A DNA stretch of 6,910 bases, from NCBI GenBank assembly GCA_044370375.1, contig JBILVQ010000164.1, forward strand, positions 1 to 6,910. The letters are read 5' to 3'. Shown in pieces: positions 1 to 6,910 of the stretch. Source of the DNA: JBILVQ01 sp044370375 (lineage in GTDB: Bacteria > Bacteroidota > Bacteroidia > UBA4408). How positions within the stretch are numbered: position 1 is the first letter of the stretch; each line of letters begins with the position of its first letter. The position numbers and the translations under genes are program-made. Under the pieces are notes generated by a model. It saw only the letters and a program-made list of their open reading frames with translations, was not told the DNA's origin and did no database searches.

Positions 1-2060
<2,060 letters not shown>

Positions 2061-2112
2061 GAATCCCTCATTTTGTATTTTCTTTTCAATATCGTCATAG
2101 ACCTTATTATGA
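2061..2112 (+). other. 23S-5S internal transcribed spacer
   Basis: This AT-rich spacer of about 50 bases between the two rRNAs contains no tRNA and no open reading frame. It should be transcribed as part of the rRNA precursor and removed during maturation. Both borders are approximate because the mature rRNA ends cannot be fixed from sequence alone. Confidence 0.75.
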
Positions 2113-2221
<109 letters not shown>

Positions 2222-2227
2222 ACTTTT

Positions 2228-2254
2228 AGCCCCTGAATAAGGGGCTTTTTTTTT
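2228..2254 (+). terminator. Rho-independent terminator of the rRNA operon
   Basis: A perfect stem AGCCCC (2228-2233) / GGGGCT (2241-2246) with the 7-base loop TGAATAA is followed by an unbroken run of nine T (2246-2254, the first shared with the stem). It begins seven bases after the 5S rRNA and is expected to end the rRNA transcript. The T-run ends immediately before the start codon of the next gene, leaving no room for a conventional leader. Confidence 0.93.
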
Positions 2255-4108
2255 ATGCTAAGAATTGTAATCTTTCAAGTTCTTATTTTGGTTTGCGCTT
2301 TTAGGCAAAACGCCAACGCTTACCACTTGGCAATTCCTGATTCCGCTTCGGTTGCCAACGATACCACTTTGTTCTTCCTGAAATACCAACACCGAATTAC
2401 GAATGACCTGGATTCAGGAAAATTCATGGTAAATTCTGGTATCTTTTCAATTCCCTTTCAAAATCTTCAATTTGTTTCAAGGGATTCTATTTCCTTGTTT
2501 CCTGATAATCCTTTCCCTCAATTCTGCTTTTTTTCTTTAAACCCTACATTTTCTTTTCTCGGACAAAAACCTTTAACAATTGTTCAAACGGAGGTAAATA
2601 CGAATAAGGAACAACTTTTTTATCTCGCCCATAAAAGAGATGTTGCCAAATCCGCCGGTTTATGGTTTAAAATATTTTCTTTCCGTTCTCCGGGCGTTTT
2701 TGCTAATGCACTTGGCAATTCTTTTGCGATTGATTGGGGCGGATACTTTAAATTTAGGCAGGTGAAAGCGAGAATTGATGCTTTTCATCGAAAAGAAACT
2801 TTTCAATTGAATGGTGGAGTTGAACCTCAGGAAAAGGATGATTCGTTTTCGTTCCTTGGTAATTCTAGAAAGCTTCTTGCCCCTAAATGGACTACCCTAA
2901 ATTTCAGGAAGATTTCAACAGGGGCAAATTTGGAGTTGGTTTTTCCAATTAAATTTTCTTCATTAGATTCTGTTCATAAAGCCACAAGCGATACGGTTCA
3001 TCCCCTTGACAAGAATTTGCTTAGTGGGTTTAAACTAGTTTCTAATTATGAGCTAAATTATTTTTTTATGAATCAGGAAGTTTTACCTGTTGATACATTT
3101 TTTTTTAATAGATCTTTTTTGTTTGACTCAACCTTTACCAAAGATCGATTAAGGGGTTCCTTGGCCTACAATCATTTTAGTTTTTTTAGTTTCTCTGAAA
3201 GTAAGGATCGTTTTTTCGAAACCTCCTTGTCACATGCTTATGCAGAGCAAAATCAAAATTATAATAAATCAATTTATCATTCGTTGTTTGTTGGGATTAA
3301 AGGGATTTATACTTTTCAAAAAGTTGTTTCAACAGCTCATTTTGACTATGGGTTTTCCGGTTATAACCTAGGAAATTTTTCTCTTGGAATGAATTTAAAA
3401 AGAGAATTCAAATTTAGCTCCACTCCCTCTTTCCTCGAATTTTCTTTTGTCGCCAATAAACATTCTCCTTCATTGCTTCAGCGGGCGAATTTTTCTAATC
3501 ATTTTTTTTGGTACAATGATTTCAATGATTTACAAAACACCAAGATTTTCCTTAAAGTTAGGAGAAGTATTTTGTCAGGATCCATTGGTTATCAGTCTAT
3601 TAGAAATCATATCTATTTTTCTCCGGAAGGATATCCCACGCAAAATCAAGGTAATTTTTCCTATTATTTTCTTCAATTGAGTACTCAAATTGAAGGCCGA
3701 AATTTTTTCGCTTTTCCAGAAGTTTTGTTTCAGAAGGATAACTCCCAAAATCAATTGTTACGGATTCCGGAATTGGTGGTAAAAAGCATCATTGGTTACC
3801 GTTGGCGACTATTTAATAAAGCATTAACATTATCTCCCGGTTTCGATTTATTGTTTGCCAGTAAATTCAAAGGCAATTATTTCCTTCCGCAAACAGGGCA
3901 GTTTATTCAGCAGGAAAACCAGGTTACCGGCGGATATTTGATGGCCAATTTTTTTATTAATTTTATTATCAAAGACTTAAAAGGGTACATTAAAATGGAC
4001 CATGTGAATGATGGTATTTGGCCGGGAAATTTGGGCTATTTTATTTCAGAATACCCTTTGCAGGGAAGGGTAATCCGTATTGGCTTTATTTGGAATCTTG
4101 TAAACTAA
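2255..4108 (+). CDS. Putative outer-membrane porin, Porin_10-like beta-barrel protein
   Basis: This 617-residue protein is predicted to be an outer-membrane beta-barrel. Residues 1-22 look like a Sec signal peptide: Arg3, a hydrophobic core IVIFQVLILVCAF, and an A-N-A cleavage site before Tyr23. The rest is rich in Phe, Tyr and Ser, with alternating hydrophobic and polar stretches and no internal membrane helix. The region FFSLNPTFSFLGQKP (about 92-106), then KEQLFYLAHKRDV (118-130), and the C-terminal DHVNDGIWPGNLGY (582-595) with GRVIRIGFIWNLVN (604-617) resemble the Bacteroidota Porin_10 family (formerly DUF4289) as I remember it. Its substrate is unknown. An in-frame TGA at 2234 rules out a longer start, and the signal peptide rules out a shorter one. 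The ATG directly follows the terminator T-run, with no Shine-Dalgarno and no promoter box that I could find. The paaI gene follows after 7 bases, so co-transcription is likely. The protein ends in Asn, not the terminal aromatic common in barrel proteins. Family assignment is fairly sure; function is general only. Confidence 0.85.
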   Translation: MLRIVIFQVLILVCAFRQNANAYHLAIPDSASVANDTTLFFLKYQHRITNDLDSGKFMVNSGIFSIPFQNLQFVSRDSISLFPDNPFPQFCFFSLNPTFSFLGQKPLTIVQTEVNTNKEQLFYLAHKRDVAKSAGLWFKIFSFRSPGVFANALGNSFAIDWGGYFKFRQVKARIDAFHRKETFQLNGGVEPQEKDDSFSFLGNSRKLLAPKWTTLNFRKISTGANLELVFPIKFSSLDSVHKATSDTVHPLDKNLLSGFKLVSNYELNYFFMNQEVLPVDTFFFNRSFLFDSTFTKDRLRGSLAYNHFSFFSFSESKDRFFETSLSHAYAEQNQNYNKSIYHSLFVGIKGIYTFQKVVSTAHFDYGFSGYNLGNFSLGMNLKREFKFSSTPSFLEFSFVANKHSPSLLQRANFSNHFFWYNDFNDLQNTKIFLKVRRSILSGSIGYQSIRNHIYFSPEGYPTQNQGNFSYYFLQLSTQIEGRNFFAFPEVLFQKDNSQNQLLRIPELVVKSIIGYRWRLFNKALTLSPGFDLLFASKFKGNYFLPQTGQFIQQENQVTGGYLMANFFINFIIKDLKGYIKMDHVNDGIWPGNLGYFISEYPLQGRVIRIGFIWNLVN

Positions 4109-4115
4109 ATATTCT

Positions 4116-4523
4116 ATGGCAGAACCAAATCAAATAGTTAAGCAGATGCTCGAAAAAGATTTTTTCTCGCAATGGGCAGGAATGAAGGTGGTTTCAATTT
4201 TGGAGGGAAAGTGTGTTCTTGAGATGAGAATCACTGAAGACCATTTAAATGGATTTTCTATTACCCATGGGGGAATTTTATTTTCACTTGCAGATTCGGC
4301 CTTGGCATTTGCTGCTAATGCAAGCGGTAGAAAGGCGAAAACTATTTCGGCAAGTTGTAATTTTATTGCATCCGTTTCCTTGCATGAAAACATTGTGGCA
4401 GAAGCGAAAGAGTTGAAATCAGGAAAAAACTTTGGTTTTTTTGAAGTACAGGTTCGATCAAACGAAAATTTGTTACTCTCTGCTTCCTTTACAGTGGCCT
4501 ATTCAGCCGAAGTTTGGAATTAA
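4116..4523 (+). CDS. paaI: PaaI-type hotdog-fold acyl-CoA thioesterase
   Basis: This 135-residue cytoplasmic enzyme hydrolyses acyl-CoA thioesters. PaaI homologues act on ring-hydroxylated phenylacetyl-CoAs and release CoA from products that would otherwise stall the phenylacetate pathway. The hotdog signature is clear: N45-G46, then THGGILFSLADSALAFAAN (50-68), with H51-G52-G53 and the expected catalytic Asp at D60. A typical second half follows (ISASCNFIASV at about 77-87). Length matches the family (about 135-140 residues) and the enzyme appears complete. It starts 7 bases after the porin-like gene and is followed 63 bases later by the paaJ-type thiolase, which favours the PaaI assignment over a generic hotdog thioesterase. 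No Shine-Dalgarno is visible before the ATG, as is usual in Bacteroidota. Substrate specificity itself is inferred from similarity and neighbours. Confidence 0.9.
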   Translation: MAEPNQIVKQMLEKDFFSQWAGMKVVSILEGKCVLEMRITEDHLNGFSITHGGILFSLADSALAFAANASGRKAKTISASCNFIASVSLHENIVAEAKELKSGKNFGFFEVQVRSNENLLLSASFTVAYSAEVWN

Positions 4524-4586
4524 CCCAAAGCTTTTCTTTGTTTTAATTTTACTCGCCCTTGTATTTATTTTCAATAAATTTGGTGC

Positions 4587-5804
4587 ATGAATAACCCTAT
4601 TAATTCAGCTTATTTAATTGACGGGATAAGGACTCCAATTGGAAATTTTGGAGGCAGTTTATCTACCGTAAGAACAGATGATTTAGCCGCTATGGTCTTG
4701 GCTAAGTTAAGAGAAAGAAATCAAAGCATTGATTTTTCACAGGTTTCTGATGTTATTCTTGGTTGCGCCAACCAAGCAGGAGAAGATAACCGAAATGTTG
4801 CCCGAATGGCCCTGCTCTTGGCTGGTTATCCATTTTCTATTCCCGGTGAAACCGTTAACAGATTATGTGCTTCCGGACTATCTGCCTCTATTGCTGCAGC
4901 CAAAAGCATTATGTGTGGATTTGGTGATTTGGTAATTGCAGGTGGAGTTGAAAATATGACCAGAGGACCATGGACTATTGGAAAAGCCTCAACTCCTTTT
5001 GGAAGGGATCAACAAATGTATGATACAAGTTTCGGATGGCGTTTCATTAATTCAAAAATGAAGGACTTGTATGGAGTTGATGCCATGGGAGAAACTGCTG
5101 AAAATCTTGCCGAGCTATATCAAATAAAGAGAGAAGACCAGGACGAGTTTGCTTTTAACAGTCATCAGAAAACCAGCAAGGCAAAACAGAATGGTTTTTT
5201 TGAAGACGAAATAATGCAGGTGGAAATCCCTTTAAAAAACGGAGAACCCAAAATTTTTAATCACGATGAGTTTCATAAGCCTCAAACCTCTCTTGAGGTA
5301 TTAGCAAAATTGAAACCGGCATTTAGAAGAGATGGTAGCGTAACGGCCGGAAATTCTTCTGGCTTAAACGATGGATCCGTTGCACTATTGTTTGCTGGCG
5401 AAACAGCTATCCGTCAATATTCTTTAAATCCCTTGGCAAGAATTGTTTCGGTTGGTGCGGCAGGGGTTGAACCAAGAATTATGGGTATTGGGCCTGTTGA
5501 GGCTTCTAATCTTGCTCTTAAAAGGGCAGGACTTACCTATCAGGACATGGATGTAATTGAATTAAATGAGGCGTTTTCTGCTCAAGTATTGTCTTGTTTA
5601 AATGCGATGGGAATTGAAAAAAACGATCCACGGGTTAACCCGAATGGAGGAGCTATTGCTTTGGGTCATCCGCTGGGAATGAGTGGAGGAAGAATACTGT
5701 TAACAGCTGCCCGGCAGCTAAGGGCAATCAATGGAAAATTCGCTTTGGTAACCATGTGTATTGGTGTTGGACAGGGATATGCAGTAATTATAGAAAGGCC
5801 TTAG
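4587..5804 (+). CDS. paaJ: 3-oxoadipyl-CoA thiolase (PaaJ/PcaF type)
   Basis: This 405-residue class II thiolase is predicted to cleave 3-oxoadipyl-CoA with CoA to acetyl-CoA and succinyl-CoA. In the phenylacetate route PaaJ also cleaves 3-oxo-5,6-dehydrosuberyl-CoA. The N-terminal IDGIRTPIGNFGG (11-23) and GCANQAGEDNRNVARMA (59-75) closely match E. coli PaaJ as remembered. Nucleophilic Cys94 lies in NRLCASGLSA, NEAF is at 327-330, active-site His361 lies in GGAIALGHPLGMSGG, and the second catalytic Cys391 lies in MCIGVGQG. All catalytic residues are present and length is normal. PcaF of the beta-ketoadipate (protocatechuate) pathway has the same signature, so the neighbours decide: paaI is upstream and paaY follows after one base, favouring PaaJ. 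The next start codon is only one base past the stop, so translation is probably coupled. The 63-base upstream gap holds no clear promoter. Confidence 0.95.
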   Translation: MNNPINSAYLIDGIRTPIGNFGGSLSTVRTDDLAAMVLAKLRERNQSIDFSQVSDVILGCANQAGEDNRNVARMALLLAGYPFSIPGETVNRLCASGLSASIAAAKSIMCGFGDLVIAGGVENMTRGPWTIGKASTPFGRDQQMYDTSFGWRFINSKMKDLYGVDAMGETAENLAELYQIKREDQDEFAFNSHQKTSKAKQNGFFEDEIMQVEIPLKNGEPKIFNHDEFHKPQTSLEVLAKLKPAFRRDGSVTAGNSSGLNDGSVALLFAGETAIRQYSLNPLARIVSVGAAGVEPRIMGIGPVEASNLALKRAGLTYQDMDVIELNEAFSAQVLSCLNAMGIEKNDPRVNPNGGAIALGHPLGMSGGRILLTAARQLRAINGKFALVTMCIGVGQGYAVIIERP

Positions 5805-5805
5805 T

Positions 5806-6405
5806 ATGTTTTTTGAGTTTAAAGGATTAAGACCGGTTTCGCATCACACAAGTTTCGTACACCCGCAAGCGAGTGTGATTGGCGATGTAATAATTGGAAA
5901 AAATGTATTTATAGGTGCTGGTGCAGTATTGAGAGGAGATTTTGGTAGAATTGTAATAGAGGATGGATGTAATGTACAGGAAAATTGCGTTGTCCATATG
6001 TTTCCGGGAATAACCGTTTTGTTAATGGAAGGAGCTCACATAGGGCACGGGGCAATTATTCATGGTGCCACCATTGGAAGGAATTGCCTTGTAGGAATGA
6101 ATGCTGTGGTAATGGATGATGTATCAGTTGGCGATGAGTCTATCATTGGAGCATTGTGTTTTGTTAACACTGGTATGGTTATTCCCGAAAGAAGCCTTGT
6201 GGTTGGGAATCCTGCAAAAATTATCAAACAGGTAAGTGATGAAATGATTCTTTGGAAAACCAAGGGGACAGAGATTTACCAGCAACTGGCGGCGGATTGT
6301 TTATTGGTTTTTAAGGAATGCAGTCCACTGGATGCAGAAGAGGAAAACAGAAAAGTGATTGCCCAGGAATACCGTAATTGGAGTCAATCCAAAAAGGGCC
6401 ATTAA
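5806..6405 (+). CDS. paaY: PaaY-type hexapeptide-repeat protein (gamma-carbonic-anhydrase fold thioesterase)
   Basis: This 199-residue protein has a left-handed beta-helix made of hexapeptide repeats (about residues 18-140, such as VIGDVIIGKNVFIGAGAV) and a C-terminal helical extension. The PaaY hallmarks are RGDFGRIV (43-50), NVQENCVVH (56-64), GHGAIIHG (80-87), LVGMNAVVMD (95-104) and VVGNPAK, nearly matching E. coli PaaY as remembered. The metal ligands of gamma-carbonic anhydrases are conserved as H64, H81 and H86, as are R43, D45 and Q58. PaaY proteins are reported to be thioesterases that remove a dead-end seven-membered-ring CoA product of the phenylacetate pathway. It starts one base after the paaJ stop. 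Its stop codon lies four bases from the convergent tmRNA gene, so its transcript must end inside, or run antisense through, ssrA. Family assignment is strong; carbonic anhydrase activity would be the alternative. Confidence 0.93.
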   Translation: MFFEFKGLRPVSHHTSFVHPQASVIGDVIIGKNVFIGAGAVLRGDFGRIVIEDGCNVQENCVVHMFPGITVLLMEGAHIGHGAIIHGATIGRNCLVGMNAVVMDDVSVGDESIIGALCFVNTGMVIPERSLVVGNPAKIIKQVSDEMILWKTKGTEIYQQLAADCLLVFKECSPLDAEEENRKVIAQEYRNWSQSKKGH

Positions 6406-6634
6406 AAAGTGGAGCCGGAGGGATTCGAACCCTCGTCCAAACAAAGCACCAAAAGGCTTTCTACATGCTTAGCACTCTTTTAATTGTAGGGAACAGTCAG
6501 GCAGGAGTGCAAGCCAAACTTTTCCTTAGTTTCTAAGTTTCATTGCCGGTAGAAACATCCCTGCAACTATCCTCTTATTGATGATGCCTGGTCTCTAACT
6601 CCAAGAGGAGGGGAATTAAAGCAGACATTGCAAA

Positions 6635-6653
6635 CTTAATACCTAGTATTAAG
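6635..6653 (-). other. tmRNA helix H5 hairpin at the tag stop codon
   Basis: A perfect inverted repeat of 8 bp, CTTAATAC (6653-6646) with GTATTAAG (6642-6635), encloses a three-base loop. It includes the TAA stop of the tag frame. Placing the stop within helix H5 is known from E. coli tmRNA, so this is a structural part of the RNA, not a separate terminator. Confidence 0.8.
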
Positions 6654-6678
6654 CAGCAAGGGCGTAGTTAGACTCGCC
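6649..6678 (-). other. tmRNA tag reading frame, peptide GESNYALAA
   Basis: From GGC at 6678 the frame reads Gly-Glu-Ser-Asn-Tyr-Ala-Leu-Ala-Ala and ends in TAA at 6651-6649. The YALAA ending is the classical degron recognised by ClpXP-type proteases. Tags beginning Gly-Glu are usual in Bacteroidota (for example GETNYALAA in Bacteroides, from memory). The Gly resume codon is chosen by comparison with those tags, and sits 8 bases beyond PK1 (ending at 6687), inside the unpaired stretch where tmRNAs resume translation. Confidence 0.88.
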
Positions 6679-6786
6679 ATTTAAAAGTTGTGAGAATTGA
6701 TTTTTGCGAGCCATATTCACAACGCTCGGCATGCTTACCAATCAATGACCTTCGCTGTCAAAACCTGTCGGCCCCAATTGATGCTG

Positions 6787-6794
6787 CAAAGATA
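6787..6794 (-). promoter_or_regulatory. Probable -7 box of the ssrA promoter (TATCTTTG)
   Basis: On the minus strand TATCTTTG matches the Bacteroidota -7 consensus TAnnTTTG exactly and ends 11 bases before the mature tmRNA 5' end, a suitable distance for a start at or just upstream of it. The -33 partner is less clear. A TTG lies 24 bases upstream (slightly far), and a TTGACA (6809-6804) lies only 12 bases upstream. The box is convincing by position; the complete promoter is not resolved. Confidence 0.7.
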
Positions 6795-6825
6795 GAGTTT
6801 TTATGTCAATTTATGTAACAACAAT

Positions 6826-6843
6826 CCAAATTGTTTGGCAAAC
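6826..6843. repeat. Two overlapping short palindromes between divergent promoters
   Basis: CCAAA-TTG-TTTGG (6826-6838) and GTTTG-G-CAAAC (6833-6843) are perfect inverted repeats sharing the GTTTGG segment. They cover the putative -33 element of the rightward promoter. They could be an operator or the arms of alternative RNA hairpins, but each arm is only five bases and the region is AT-rich, so chance is a serious possibility. Confidence 0.3.
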
Positions 6844-6867
6844 TCTGCTACAGAATAAATAACTTTG
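6835..6867 (+). promoter_or_regulatory. Probable Bacteroidota-type promoter for the gene at the right edge
   Basis: TTG (6835-6837) and TAACTTTG (6860-6867) match the -33 and -7 elements of Bacteroidota housekeeping promoters with a 22-base spacer, inside the range reported for the group. The -7 box ends 16 bases before the ATG at 6884, predicting a short leader of about ten bases. This promoter is divergent from that of ssrA. Confidence 0.6.
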
Positions 6868-6883
6868 TGGCAATAGAATAAGT

Positions 6884-6910
6884 ATGAAAAAAATTGGTGT
6901 GATTAAAGAG
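6884..6910 (+). CDS. Start of an unidentified gene, cut by the window edge (possibly alanine dehydrogenase/PNT-like)
   Basis: Nine codons, MKKIGVIKE, are visible before the window ends. An ATG preceded by a good TAnnTTTG promoter box suggests a real gene start. The K-I-G-V-x-K-E pattern recalls the N-terminus of alanine dehydrogenase/transhydrogenase-like proteins, which often begin with similar residues, but nine residues cannot establish a family. No Shine-Dalgarno is evident. Confidence 0.5.

Larger units (their letters stand above)
6410..6775 (-). ncRNA. ssrA: Transfer-messenger RNA (tmRNA), one-piece
   Basis: This RNA of about 366 bases rescues stalled ribosomes and adds a degradation tag. 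The ends form an alanine-tRNA-like acceptor stem: 5' GGGGCCG (6775-6769) pairs with 3' CGGCTCC (6417-6411), with one G-U pair and discriminator A at 6410. A T arm GAGGGTTCGAATCCCTC lies next to it, and the characteristic CTAAGCATGTAGA block is at about 6471-6459. PK1 can be drawn in full: stem one CGAGC (6728-6724) with GCTCG (6711-6707), and stem two GTTGTGA (6723-6717) with TCACAAC (6693-6687). After the tag frame a hairpin matches helix H5, and a 7-bp stem further on (6609-6603 with 6576-6570) fits PK2. The gene does not encode CCA (the DNA reads ACT after the stem), so CCA must be added enzymatically. It is not a permuted two-piece tmRNA. Confidence 0.97.

Noticed and set aside
2288..2300. 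Cys14 in the porin-like signal peptide as a lipoprotein attachment site
   Set aside because: The residue before it is Val, not Gly, Ala or Ser, and a better signal peptidase I site (ANA before Tyr23) follows.
4130..4393. Minus-strand open frame opposite paaI
   Set aside because: It is the antisense shadow of a well-supported enzyme gene, with no start signal of its own.
6060..6263. Minus-strand open frame opposite paaY
   Set aside because: It is the shadow of the hexapeptide-repeat gene, and its sequence has no recognisable family.
6411..6440. A tRNA-like T arm and acceptor half on the minus strand
   Set aside because: It is the 3' half of the tmRNA's own tRNA-like domain, with the matching 5' half at 6775. 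It is not a separate or truncated tRNA.
6649..6714. A 21-codon frame in the tmRNA beginning ATG (MARKNQFSQLLN) and running in frame into the tag
   Set aside because: The ATG lies in the PK1 loop and the added residues are encoded by PK1 and linker sequence. Tags are entered by trans-translation at the resume codon, so this is probably coincidence.

Overview
The window looks like a piece of a chromosome from a member of the Bacteroidota (Bacteroidetes), a low-GC one. The evidence is: a 5S rRNA with the CCCATTCCGAACAGAGAAG core typical of the group; an outer-membrane protein resembling the Bacteroidota-specific Porin_10 family; TAnnTTTG promoter-like boxes; almost no Shine-Dalgarno sequences; and a tmRNA tag of the G-E-x-N-YALAA type. 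The genus cannot be told from this window.

Layout. Bases 1 to about 2060 are the 3' two thirds of a 23S rRNA gene, cut by the left window edge and without an intron. A spacer of about 50 bases and a 5S rRNA (about 2113-2221) follow, and a strong intrinsic terminator (2228-2254) closes the rRNA operon. A four-gene plus-strand cluster starts on the very next base. It comprises a large outer-membrane beta-barrel protein (2255-4108), a PaaI-type hotdog thioesterase (4116-4523), a PaaJ/PcaF-type 3-oxoadipyl-CoA thiolase (4587-5804) and a PaaY-type hexapeptide-repeat protein (5806-6405). On the minus strand, 4 bases beyond the paaY stop codon, lies a complete one-piece tmRNA gene (ssrA, 6410-6775). 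Its pseudoknot PK1, tag frame, H5 hairpin and tRNA-like ends can all be traced. A divergent promoter region (6776-6883) follows, and the first nine codons of another plus-strand gene run off the right edge.

How the genes fit together. PaaI, PaaJ and PaaY belong to the phenylacetyl-CoA (paa) catabolic route. PaaJ makes the final thiolytic cuts that release acetyl-CoA and succinyl-CoA. PaaI and PaaY are accessory thioesterases of the pathway that free CoA from stalled or toxic thioesters. The ring-attacking enzymes (PaaABCDE, PaaG, PaaZ, PaaH, PaaK) are absent here and would have to lie elsewhere. The porin-like protein is 7 bases upstream of paaI and could be co-transcribed, but a role in aromatic uptake is only inference.

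I see no mobile element, CRISPR array, phage gene or defence system, and nothing that makes a convincing new biological system. The points most worth a second look are architectural: a start codon directly abutting the rRNA terminator, the very tight convergent paaY/ssrA arrangement, and the isolated thioesterase-thiolase-thioesterase subset of the paa pathway.
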